This document shows, piece after piece, positions 47,201-58,561 of a DNA stretch of 64,000 bases. The translations under genes were made by a program, and so were the position numbers. Source of the DNA: Anaeramoeba flamelloides (Eukaryota; Metamonada; Anaeramoebidae). Each line of letters opens with the position of its first letter. Positions within the stretch are counted from its first letter, which is position 1. The notes under the pieces are model-generated. The model was not told where the DNA came from, searched no databases, and was given only the letters and a program-made list of their open reading frames with translations. The stretch covers positions 2,604,001 through 2,668,000 of the forward strand of contig JANTQA010000023.1 in the NCBI GenBank assembly GCA_027625915.1. Reading direction: 5' to 3'.

Positions 47201-50200
47201 AAAATATGTGTCTAAATCATTTGGAAATAATTCGAATGGCGACTGTTTTGAATATTCGCTATGATATTCTAGACATTCAGAAATGGTTTTTAAAGCAAAA
47301 TCGGGTAAATTAAAATGCTCATAAACGTATGCTTTTTTTTGCTGTTGTTATTAATAATAATATTGTTAATATTTTTGATCATTTATATATCAAGAAATAA
47401 TATTTCAAAAAATTAAAATCAAAGTCATTTTAATATTGTTTATAAGCGATCTAAACTTTTTCAAATAAATTATTTTTTTCAATTCTTTTAAAAATAAAAA
47501 TATTTTGGGAGATTAAAATTTAGGGAAATATTTTCAGTAACTTTTAATAATAGTAGTGTAATTCTTGCAAGACATTATTTTTTTTTTACATTTTATCATG
47601 TATCTGAAATGCTGAAATTTGATTTTTTTTTTTTATTAAAAATTAAAAATCTCGATTTTGGAAAATGTTTATATCTAAACTAAATTCCAAAAATTTGGAC
47701 ATTGTTTAAACAGTTGGAAGAATAACGATACTACACTTTACATTCAGTTTGGAAATAATTTTGATTTTACAAAATATTTCATTTTTTGTCTTTTTTGTTT
47801 TTTGTTTTCATTTCCTTTTTTTCCAGTTACTTAATCTGTTTCGTTAGATCTGTAAATTTTTTTTCGAATGATTGATAGAAGGTTAGTTTTGAAGTTTCTT
47901 ATAAATAGAAAAATCCGCATACAATTGGTTGATGGTATCTTATCATTTGATCGATCAATAATTGTTGGTGAAATTTCAACAAATTTTACAATACATTTTT
48001 TTAAAGATTAGCCAGTTCCCAGAAAACTTCAAAGAAAAACAGCCCTACTTAAACTGGAAATCATCAACTACAATTATTCAAACACAAATCCTTTTGTAAT
48101 GGATTGAATAGATACACATATAGATGGGGAAAAGGGAGTAAATTCCAAATTATGTCCACACTGTAACAAAAAAATTGATAACATAGACCACTTTATTTGT
48201 GACTATGAAAAATATGAGAGAACCAGAAGACACTGGAAAAAACAAATCAAAAAAAAAAATCTAAAATTTTGACTATAGCATAATAGCCAAAGAAAGACAC
48301 AAATGAATTATTGTGGAAAATGAACATAAAAGAAATCTATGAAATCACCATAGAATATCTTCTGACCAACATGACTCAATACGCAATTAGGAAGAAGGAG
48401 CTCAAGACAAAATAAAACATATCAACAAATTCATTTAAACGAGAAAATTTCAGGTCTTTCTAACAATTATTTGAAACCTCTTTATTTTTTTCACTCTTCA
48501 TTCTTTTCTTTCTATCATTTTTTTTCCAATTCCTTCATTTTTTTTTCTTTCTTTTCTTTTTTTTTTTTTGGAAAACGAAATTAAGATTCGAATACTCCTG
48601 ATGACTGTATCTATTTAGATACTCTTCGAATTAGAAATCTCAAATTTAGTCACTTCAAAATTCTCTCGTTAACAGATTAGATGGAATTTCATCAAACCCT
48701 TAACAATAAATCCAATGCAATACATTTTTTTGTTTAGCACATATCTTAATTTTTGACAAACACAGATTTCGATTTTTTCGTCGTGAATTTTTATATAATT
48801 TTTCTTTTATTTGGATGAAAATGATTACTTATAAAAAGATTAATACTGGGTAACTTAAATGTGCTTTTATATTAGGTTTGGAAAAATAAAATAAATTTAG
48901 ATTTTTTTTTTTCCTATTTTTGATTTTGGGTGTTTCTGTGATGTACAAATTTTTGGAATTGGGTTAGTTCGTGTCTGATCTTATGAATGTGAAATATCTC
49001 AAATAAGAAAGTTATTTTCAAAATTATATTTCGCAATCATTCAAATTGGAAATTGAGTATCTCTCTTTGGTGCTTTTTTCTAAAAATTTCCTCGTTTTTG
49101 ATTGTTGATTTTTTGAGATCGATCTTACATCACAAGTTGTTTTAGTTTTTAATTGGTATTGGGCACTCCGCATGTGCAAAAAGTGATGTCTTAATATTTT
49201 AAGTTTTTTTACTAAATTTTTCATTTTTACAAAAACTATCAAACTTTTCCTATGCACCCCGACGGGAGTGGTTTTTTGTCAATGAACTTGAGATTTCTAA
49301 TATCAAAAAAAAACAATTTAATGAAAGAAGAAAAATGTTTGGGATTGTTTTTGTTTTTTTAATTTCTCAAAATTATTTTCGATTTTTGAATTTCTGTTTA
49401 AACACCAAACATTTTTCTTCTATCATTAAATCGAATTTTTTGCTCTTAGAACCCCCATATTTGTAAACGAGAAACCTCCCCCATCGGGGTGCATAGGAAA
49501 AGTTTGATAGTTTTTGTAAAAATGACAAATTTAATAAAAAAACTTAAAATATTAAGACATCACTTTTTGCACATGTGTCATAAAAATTACAAAATTTTTT
49601 TAATCCATTTCAAAAAATTATTGTTGAACAATAATGACTCGGCCCTTAATTGAAAATTTTCTCAAAAAATCAAAGAGTTGTACTTCAAAATTGATTTGAA
49701 CTTGATTATACTATTGCGAACCGAATTAGTTGTTTTATTTTGAACATGAAGGAAAAAAAAAAAAAATAAAGCATGGGATTTAATTTGAGACACTGACTTT
49801 AGGCTCTTTACACTTGTATTTTGGATCAATGTGGTATAATTTGATTTTAACAATAATTATAATTTACAGCCAAGTTACGAGGAATGAAAAAAATAAGGAA
49901 TAGAAAATTTCCAACCAAAACAAAAAAGAAAAGGACAACAAACCCAAGAACAACACACTTGGGAAGAAGAAAAACTTCTCCTTTCCAAACAAACCCATCC
50001 AAATTTTCAAAAAGTTTTAAAATAAAAAAACTTCTTTAAATTTGATATTCAAAAGAAACAACAAATAATTTCCTCTCAAAGAAATAGAAAGCGAATACCG
50101 AAAATCACAATTTTGAAATGTTCTTTTGCTTTTGTAGTGAAGTGTAGAAATGTTTGTTGAGATCTTGAAGATTGAAAACCAATCCAAAATAATATCTTTG

Positions 50201-51088
50201 AAGAGGATTCAAGTGCAACAATTTTAATTATTCTTCAAATTTCTTTGTAATTTAATTGTATTAAAAAAAATGTTTGTAACAACAAAAACAAAATAGTCGA
50301 CTGATTAAAAAATTTGCAAACAAGAAAAATCTTCCAAGTGAATGAACAGACGATAAAGTTTTTTTTTTGTTTTTCTTTTTTTTTCTTCTTTTTGTTTTTT
50401 TGAAAAAAAGGTAAAAATAAAAGAGTATGATATTAATAAAAAAAAAAAAAAAAAAGTAGAAAAAGAAAAGAGTTACATAGAATTCCAAAATTAAGTAAAG
50501 ATCAAACGACTCATTTCCTTTAGATTTTTGATCTCTGAGATCACCTTCAATTTCGATAATTCTGCCCTGAAATTCACGAATTAACACATCTCTTATTCCT
50601 TTTTTGATGTCTTCAAGTTCTGCTTTATTAGTTAGCACATAGGTTTTTTTTTTTTTATCTTCAGAAAAATTCAAATCATAAAAGGTTTGGTAGATTCGAT
50701 CACTTGAAAAACGTTCTATTATCGCCCTTTTTTTTTTGTCTACAGCCTTCAAATTTACTAAGATCACTAAGAATTGGTTTAGTTGCTTGTCAAACCAATT
50801 CTGAAGAAGCTTCTCGAAATTCTTTTTGGAATACTTGCTTGTGTTCACTAGAAGAATATAAAGGTAATGATCGTTGATTATTTGGTACTGTGTAGAGATG
50901 TTTTGGTTTGTGTTGATTGGTTGGAGATGAACATCAAGAGTTGGGATTCGGAAATTTTGGTTTGTGTTGTTCGGTATTTGTCCCGTTATTGTTGTAAATT
51001 TGAGGTGCTTTAGTTCCGTTTCAAGAATAGGCCAAACTTGGTGCCTTCTTGATTCCTCGTCTTGGAATTCAACAAAAAGCCGATACAT
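44225..51088 (-). CDS. TRAPPC10: TRAPPC10 / Trs130, TRAPPII complex subunit (1242 aa, 2 exons)
   Basis: Exon 1 is 50477-51088 (ATG at 51088, 204 codons) and exon 2 is 44225-47341 (1038 codons plus TAA). Donor TTCTAT|GTAACT and acceptor AACAACAG|C are in phase 0, and the join ILEFY/QKKAYVYEHFN reproduces the human TRAPPC10 segment VQEELAFVFEMLQQF. Exon 1 shows NWFDKQLNQFLVILVN and KKKTYVLTNKAE (human DWLIVIVEND, DRCVVLSD). Exon 2 shows FEFLVYQLSRRLQILIKKQK and FGELWILSAAL (trunk helices) and, near the C-terminus, SWLVSGKRK (human NWAVCGK). Total length (1242) is close to human 1259. Two acidic inserts, Asp-rich near residue 605 and Glu-rich near 868, interrupt the beta-rich half. TRAPPII activates Rab11/Ypt31-type GTPases at the late Golgi. 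Head-to-head with the CH/PH gene. Confidence 0.85.
48040..48415 (+). mobile_element. LINE C-terminal relic (reverse-transcriptase tail with CCHC-type motif)
   Basis: Broken frames read RYTYRWGKGS, then NSKLCPHCNKKIDNIDHFIC and DYEKYERTRRHWKKQI, then EIYEITIEYLLTNMTQYAIR followed by KKELKTK and a stop. A Cys-x2-Cys...His-x2-Cys knuckle after an R...WGK segment is how many LINE ORFs end. Two frame changes separate these blocks, so it is dead. Whether it belongs to the same LINE family as the RT relics cannot be told because they do not overlap. Confidence 0.5.
49171..49577. mobile_element. 407-bp foldback element
   Basis: Left arm CATGTGCAAAAAGTGATGTC...ACTTTTCCTATGCACCCCGA (49171-49262) pairs almost perfectly with 49485-49577 (TCGGGGTGCATAGGAAAAGT...CACTTTTTGCACATG). 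An inner pair, AATTTAATGAAAGAAGAAAAATGTTTGG against CCAAACATTTTTCTTCTATCATTAAAT, lies at 49315 and 49405. Confidence 0.8.
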
Positions 51089-52016
51089 CTTGGAAAAAGA
51101 TTTTAAAAAAATAATAATTTTTGAGAGAGAAGAATATTAAATTATTTAAGAGAGGTTTGAAAGAAGACACTGCTTCTCGTTTGGAATAATTTAAACTCTG
51201 TCTTTTTTGGGTATTTGGAGAAAAGTCTTCGAAAGGATAACTTTTTCGTTGGTTGGGTGACGACAATTGGAAATCACAATAATTACAAATAAAAGCAAAT
51301 AGAAGAACATTTGTCAAACAAATTAGTTACGAAAGTTGAAAGCTCTTATTTCTAAAAAAATTGACGATGTTTTTTTTTTTTATTATTGTTCAAATTCCAC
51401 ACCACCACCAGTAAAAAGTAGTGTACCTAAGACCAAATCAATTTTTAAGATTAACTCTTTGATATTTTGAGTAAATTTTGAATTATCAATTGGATTTTAA
51501 AGATCATTCTGAATTTATACACTTTTTTGGCTATTTGTTTTATTTGAAAAGTTTTGACGACAATTTCACTTTTGATTTTTAATGTTTAGAATTTGTTTTT
51601 TTAATCAAAGAATTTTCAATAACCCTTGTCTTATTTGTTTATTCTTTTTTGTTTGTTTCTGGTTGTTGGAACATTTAATGTGGAAGGTTTCTTGAAAAAA
51701 GATACATGATTTTCATCTTGAAACATGTGTTTTATTCTTTTCTACTCCATTTATTTGAACAAAAGTGCCTATAGTTTAGAGAAAAAAGTCATGATCTTCT
51801 CAATATTGTAGCAAAAAGAAAACTTTTTTTATGAATAAATTCACCTCTTTTGATTAAACATTGAAAAAACAATAAAAATGTTTTTTATTAGTCGAGAATT
51901 CAAAATTTTTAATCTCTGAAGATAGAACAATAATTAAAAAATGAATTTCAACCACTCAAAGAAATTATTCACCAAAGATCATTTTTTGACTGTTTTTTTA
52001 ATTTACTCTTATGGTC
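51089..52016. promoter_or_regulatory. 0.9-kb region between divergent TRAPPC10 and CH/PH genes
   Basis: The only short head-to-head spacer in the window, so it should hold both promoters. Includes copy 3 of the CCTAAG dispersed motif. A frame on the minus strand (51069-51317) overlaps the TRAPPC10 start out of frame and looks like leader sequence, not a gene. Confidence 0.45.
51425..51495. repeat. dispersed 'CCTAAG..CAAT' motif, copy 3
   Basis: CCTAAGACCAAATCAATTTT followed by AGTAAATTTTGAATTATCAA; compare 5150-5225 and 19148-19225. Confidence 0.4.
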
Positions 52017-55000
52017 ATGTGTAAAATAATATTTTTTTTCTTTTTAATCCAAAATAAAAACCCCCCAATAATAAATTCGTATAACTTAAATATTGATTGA
52101 ATTACTCGTTTTAATAGCAACTAAAAATGGCCAACTTCATGTTCTTGAATGGATGTCCGTTCTGCTTCAAAAACAAATTTCTATTACAAAAGATCCTCCT
52201 GAACAATTATTATTAGATTGCTGTCAAGTTTTAAAACAACTTGAAAATTCACTAAATTTCGATTCACAAGAGTAATCACACTTTTTTCTTCTTTTCTTTC
52301 AAAAAAAAAAATTATTTTTTTTTACAAAATCTCCCAATAATTACTCTCGATTAAAAATTTATCAATTTGCGATCGAATCAGGAATAATACAAAAGAAAAT
52401 CTAAACCTATTCTTATTAGCCTGCCAAAAATATGGCGTACCATCACACGAAGTATTGTCCAGCAGAGTAGATTCAAAATTGACAAATCGGGGGTTATTAC
52501 AAATAATGGAAGCTGTGGGGCTAATATCGGAAAAGAAATCTCAAAAACCATTTTTTTCAACAAGATCACCTCCAAAGGTTCAAAAATCTAAGGTAAGGTT
52601 TCAAAACAAAAGTGAAACTGGATTCAACAATTTGATCAGAGAAGAATTTCACAAGATAAAACAATTATGTTCAACCATGACCCCAATGAAGAAAAATGAT
52701 ACAGCTTGGAAAAAAGAATGGTCCAAATCACCCTATTTGACTCTTCATAGGACACTTGATCCTGGTTTTAAATTAAGCCCAAACACTTATCAACAACCAA
52801 AATATTTTGAAAAAAGAATACAACAATATTATGCAATTGGTCGAGTTGAGTTTAGTCTTCAATTGGTAAGACAACAAAAGCACACTAACCAATTGGAAAA
52901 TGTAATTTTAAGATTAAATAGATCAGAATTTTCGATAGACGTCAAAGAAAATGGTTCCTATCAATACCGTTATTCTAAGGTGTTAAATTCTAAAATTCGT
53001 CTCTCACAAAATGATCCAAATTTGTTTCAGTTAGTGATTTATGAAAATAAAGTCAGAAAAGAAACGGAACAAGAAAAAGAAAAAGAAAAAGAAAAGGAAA
53101 AAAAAAAAGAAACTGAAAAAGAAAATGAAAGAGATAAAGAAACTGAAAAAGAAAAAGAAATCGAAAAAGAAAAAGAAAAAGTTCTAGAAATAAACAAAGA
53201 AAACCAGGAAATAAAGAAAGAAAAAGAAATAATCAAACCAGTCCTTGAATTAAAATTAATTAGCAAAAACACTGAAGAAAGAAATTTAATTTCAAAAACT
53301 TTTCAGATGTTTAAAAACTACTATGGGGAATCCCCTGAATTTAACCACATCAGCGGGTATATATTAGGAACGAAAAATGAGATTATGTCTATTAGTTTAA
53401 GATGTTTATGTCAAGGGGAAGCAATTTTTCGGGTAAAAATGATCAATAAAAATAACAGGAAATTGGACTGGTTTGTTTTGAAAATTCAAAAGGAATGTTT
53501 TTTAATTCAGAAAGTGAATTCAATGATAAACAATCAAAATATAGGGTTAAAGCCGTTAACTATATACTGGGACGAAAATTACATTCAAACGGCTCTCAGT
53601 GGAAAAAAAAACAAAAAAAAATATTTACTTATTATTATTCAAGACAACATCCAAGCCAAAATACTAAGACTTGCTTGTCGGAATAAAAATGAAAGAGATT
53701 TAATTCAAAATTGTTTGACAATTTTCGAAAATAATTCAACTACGGGCTCTGGGAGTTCTTCTGAGTTGGTATTGAGGCAAGGTATAGAAGAACAACGGAA
53801 AGAAGAAGAACAAAATAATTTTGATGAATTATTAATTCAAGGTAGTTCAATAGAAAAAAAAATAAAAATTAATAAAAGTAATGAGCCAAGTACAAGTAAA
53901 TTAAACCAATTCTTGCTGCCCATGAAAAAACATTTTTTGTCAATCTCTGCAATTGATATCAAACAGGCAAGTTATTTTTCCATTTTTGATAATAGAGGCA
54001 ATGGTACTTTATTAAATCAAAAACTGATTTCTCCGTTTTCAATTGAGGCATGTTGCCAATCACCATTAATAACATTTCAAAATGAGAAACAAGATCTGAA
54101 AAAATGGTTAATTAACCAATTAAATAAAATTACAAAAGATAATAAAACAAAGAAATTTGAATTGGATCTAATAACGTTTCAAATTCCGCAAAATGATATA
54201 AGTTATGAAGATTCTGGTTTTTTAAATGGTATATATTTAAATAAAAACAATGACAACATTAAAAACAATGGAGATGGTGGTGAAATAATAAATGATAAAC
54301 AAAAAGTGGATCCAAATGAACTTGGCGAGAAATGTATTGATAATAATAACTATAATAAAATAACAGAAAACTTTACCAGAAAAAAAATATTTTTCATTTT
54401 TACTTCGGGTGGCGTAGAGATTAGAGAAAAAAATGAAAAAGAAAATTTAATACTGAAAGAAAATTATTCTAATAAACAAAAAATATTTTTTCATCCAATA
54501 GATCTCAAAAAAATATTATTTATAAATAATAATGGTTTGAAATACATATTGTCTATTTCCACAATTTTAATAAAAAATTTATTTATAAATTGCTTTGTAA
54601 ATTTTAAAGATTATTATTTGAAAAAAAAATTAAAAATTAAAAAAAATGGCCAAACAAAAATTTCCAGACAAAAGTACATAATGGAAATCAAAATTTTATG
54701 TCCCATAGAAAACTTGTATAACCATAAGGAATCGAAAAATCAAAATATATCAAAATATATTTGTTCTAAATACAAAGATCGAAATACAATGAATTATGTA
54801 AAATTCGAAATAAATGTGCATAATAATATTGAAGAATATTTAGGAAGGGGCGAAATGTATTTATTTCAAGATCATTTTAGTATACAATTTTCTGGGCGAT
54901 TAATTGTTGAAAGGTTATATTCTCCATATTCAAAGCCTATACTGTTCGATAAAAAGTCGTGTTATTTAAGATTCAATGTTGATGAATATGAATTTCTAAA

Positions 55001-56864
55001 TATATCTTTCGATAATGGTCAGACGCGTGATCAATTTTTTAAAACATTTAGATCAAGGTGCTTGAATAGAATTCAACAAATATTGCCAAAAAGCAGTTTA
55101 TATCAAGCTTTAATTTTACAATATAATGGGCAACAAATAACAAGCCAAATCATTTTAAAATTTGACTGTTTTATTATCAAGAATGAGATTGGACATTTAA
55201 TACTAGATTATTTGCCTGGCACCAAATGTATTTTATCTCGGGTGGCAAAGGATTTAATCAAATTGCAATTAGGCAACGGTTATCCAGAAATTAAATGCTT
55301 ATTTCCAAATATTCTTTCTGCAGAAGATTTTATACACACATTTGAAAAATGCCAATCTCGTTGGCTAACTTGTTCGCATTACATTTTTGAAAATTGTTCA
55401 ACTTTCCAAGGTATTTTATTACCCAAGAATGTTAAAACTCAAATAATTTTATCAAATTCACATATCACATTGATCAAATATAAAAAAAGAATAACAATTG
55501 AACGATATTTATTACAGAGGTCTTTAATTTTCTACAATACAGCAAAAGATTCTATTTTCCATTTAAAAACTAATACTGGTTTTTTATATAATTTCGATTT
55601 GCCAAATAAGCATATTAGAGACCAATTTTTTTATATGTTGACTAATTTTACCAGGAAGAAGAATAAAAATTTGAAAACATTATCATTCAATGAAAAAAGA
55701 ATGGTAGTAAGAAACCTTTCAATATCGAAAATTGAACAATTATTATATTCAAAATTGATTAACAATTATAATCAAAATATGAACTTATCAAAAAACAATT
55801 TTTTATTTGAATCTTTTTATATACAGTTCATTGATAAGAAAAAATTAAATCTAGTCAATCATCAAGCAATCATTCAAATATATCAAAATTTTATTTTAAT
55901 AACCAAAGATGATGGTAATCAGAACCCCTGCTTAATTAAAAACTTTCAAATAAATTATTTTCCAAAGAATTATTCTTATTTAAAAATTAAATTAAAAAAA
56001 AAAAATACTCAAAAACAATCTTATTTAATACAATTTGAAAATGAAAAAAAAAAACTACATTTTTTTTGGATGGTATCAATTTCAAAAAGAAGTAACAAAA
56101 AAACACCCATCTGCTTACCTTCAAATTTGGAATTTATTCCTGAATCGGTATTGATTTATAAAAATAAAAAAATTAAAAATTTTCATATATTGTATATTAA
56201 ACTATTAAATTCAAAAATTATTTTAATTTCAAAAAATAATCATTTATTACAATATAAATATTCAGATTTACGAATTGAAATAGATAAAAAAAATGATAAT
56301 ATTTGTAATATATTCCAAAATAATTTACTCTGTTTGATAATTAATTTTAACAATACAAATCATTCTTTTGAATTTTGTAAAATTTTAACATTCTTTAAGG
56401 AAAAAACAATAAATGATAAAGACCCAACTTTAAAAAATTTTTTACAGGCTATCAATAGAAAAAAAAATGAAAATATTAATCATACCCAACTCTATCCACA
56501 TGTTGACCAAGGAAGTGATTTTAAAATAAACCATTTAAATTCTAATTTTAACAAAATTAATAAAAAAATAAGTTGGTTATCAATAAACGAAAAATTATTT
56601 CAAATCGTATTTTCAAACGTTCCAAAAAAAACAAATCAATTTATTTTTCCAGTAATAGATGGTTTAACCTATGAAAAAATGAACCCAAATAATAGAATTA
56701 AGTTGAAAAATGTTAATCTTGAAAAGATATTAAAAATTGAAATTCCCAATAATATTATTTTTTTAGTTGAATTTACTTCAGAATCCCGGTTGAATTGCTT
56801 TATAAAATCAGTTAAAATATTGCAATTACAATTTATACAATTATTAAAAAAAAATCAAAAATAA
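52017..56864 (+). CDS. Calponin-homology domain protein with about nine tandem PH-like units (about 1546 aa)
   Basis: Exons 52118-52271 and 52382-56864 are joined by a 110-bp phase-2 intron (CAAGA|GTAATC; GAATCAG|G). A 4-base first exon at 52017-52020 (ATG-T) with a 97-bp intron gives the start MSTKNGQLHVLEW; this start is a guess from splice signals and phase. Residues about 5-100 form a CH domain: LHVLEWMSVLL, LLLDCCQVLKQL, then NLNLFLLACQKYGVPSHEVL across the intron, ending LLQIMEAVGLI. After this come about nine beta-rich blocks each ending in an amphipathic helix (e.g. NERDLIQNCLTIF, TRDQFFKTFRSRC, AEDFIHTFEKCQSRW, IRDQFFYMLTNFTRK), as in PH-like folds, at roughly residues 200-370, 375-510, 695-800, 860-945, 960-1050, 1053-1150, 1195-1290, 1310-1400 and 1455-1546. 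A K/E-rich run (about 282-335) is inserted in the first block. An actin/membrane-linking role is inferred. Confidence 0.75.
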
Positions 56865-58399
56865 TTTTAAATATTATTTATTGGTAATCAAAAAAAAAAA
56901 AAATGATAATTATATTGTTATTTTTTCAATTGATAAACCTAAAAAAAGACAAATTTATACATCAAGTTTAGTATTTAAACATTGATTGTATCTTATTTCT
57001 GTTTAGATAGATATAAGTATCCAATACAAGAAAATTTCGATAAATTTTATCTTTTATGTTTATTATATATTTGTAAAATAAGTTATGGTATTATAAATCA
57101 TTTTTAAGTACATTTTTCCTTATTTTGTATGTCAAATATTAATATTTTAAAATAAAATCAATAAATCTTTAATGAAATTAATTTTAAAAATAGATAGTTT
57201 GAAATTATTTTCTGTAATTAATAATCATGGAATCAAATTTATTATTCTGAATTTTTTGAAAGGAAATCTAAAAATAGGTAAAAAAGAAAAAAATGAAAGT
57301 AAATCTCTCCAATGTTATTAATAAACTCCTTTCGAAAAATAAGGGCCCAGTTTTTCAAATGATACTCAGGAAAAATAATTATATGAGGAACCCTGTAAAT
57401 AATCATCAATAAACTAGAAGTTGATGGATAATCATCAGAAGATTAAATACTAACAAGGTGTCTTCTTTAAAAATTTTTATACGTTGAAAAAAATCTATTT
57501 CATTTTTTTGTACAAAAATTTGGCTAAAAAAAATCATACAAAATTTTACAACATCTGGATATTATCGAATTTTTTTTTCGGTTGTAAGAGTAATTTGATT
57601 GAGAAACAAATTGAAATTTTTCATCATGTAAAAATATTAAATGTAAATCAGTGAAGAAAAATTGACATCTGAAACTATTTGATTGAAGAAACTAACAAAC
57701 AAAAAAAAAATCAAATTGTCATCTGATTGTTTGAAAATTTTTTTTTATTTTCTTCCAATTTTTCAGTCAAAAGTTTACTTAGTAAATTATGAAGTAGAAA
57801 ATTTTATTTATATTACATCATTAATCAACTGCCCAACATCATATTGAAATCCAATGATTCTAGAACGAGATCTCGAAATTTGGGCCCCTATTTTTTGAAT
57901 TTAGTTTAATTATAACAATAAGAATAATAAGAATAAATAAATAAATAATAGTAATAATAATAAAATAAAAATAAAAATAAAAAGTTCGTAGCTGTGATAT
58001 TAATAATAGTAGTCATGGTAAAAAAATAATTTTACGTTATTATTTTGATTTGTTTTTTTTTTTTATCAATTATGTTGAAAAAATATACAATCTTTCCAAA
58101 CTTATTTTTCAATGAAAATATATAATTACATTATCATTTCAATGGATATTGTATTAAATAAAAAACCAATTTTTTCATTTTAGGAGAGTTTTTTTATTTT
58201 TCATTTTTCCTTATTATATTCATTTTCTTTTTATTTTTTTTTAAGTGGGTGATTACACTTTATCAATTTTGAGTTGCTCTTTTTATTTTGAATTAAATTA
58301 TTAAAGTCATTTACATAAATAAATGAAGAGATATTTCTATAAATTCAGAAGTATATAAATACTTGTTTTAATGTTTATATATCAACTAATAAATGAAAA

Positions 58400-58545
58400 T
58401 CAATAGATTTTACAAATAAAATAGATAACCTCAGAGAAGCATTTTTCGTTTTTTTTTAACTTTTTATAATACTAAAAAAAAATTAATTTATTTTTTTTTT
58501 TAGATTTCAAAAAATAAACTAACCTATACCCTCTGTAGCACTTAG
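58400..58545. repeat. fragment of the dispersed foldback repeat
   Basis: AAAATCAATAGATTTTACAA, ATAAAATAGATAACCTCAGA and a degenerate CTGTAGCACTTAGC match the unit in the 40-43 kb palindrome and 15161-15565. It stops a few bases before the TCGCGA element. Confidence 0.5.
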
Positions 58546-58561
58546 CGGCATGACTATTTAT

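Larger units (their letters stand above)
47342..50476 (-). other. 3.1-kb intron of TRAPPC10
   Basis: Phase-0 GT-AG intron. Carries a LINE C-terminal relic (about 48040-48415, plus strand) and a 407-bp foldback (49171-49577). No intervening exon is needed, because the flanking exons align continuously to TRAPPC10. Confidence 0.8.

Noticed and set aside
48130-48275. CCHC-like knuckle as a gag-type nucleocapsid zinc finger
   Set aside because: The C-x2-C-x8-H-x2-C spacing and the preceding R..WGK segment fit the end of a LINE reverse transcriptase better, and no LTRs or other parts are nearby.
53039-53272. Minus-strand Ser/Phe-rich frame
   Set aside because: Antisense of the K/E-rich insert in the CH/PH gene.
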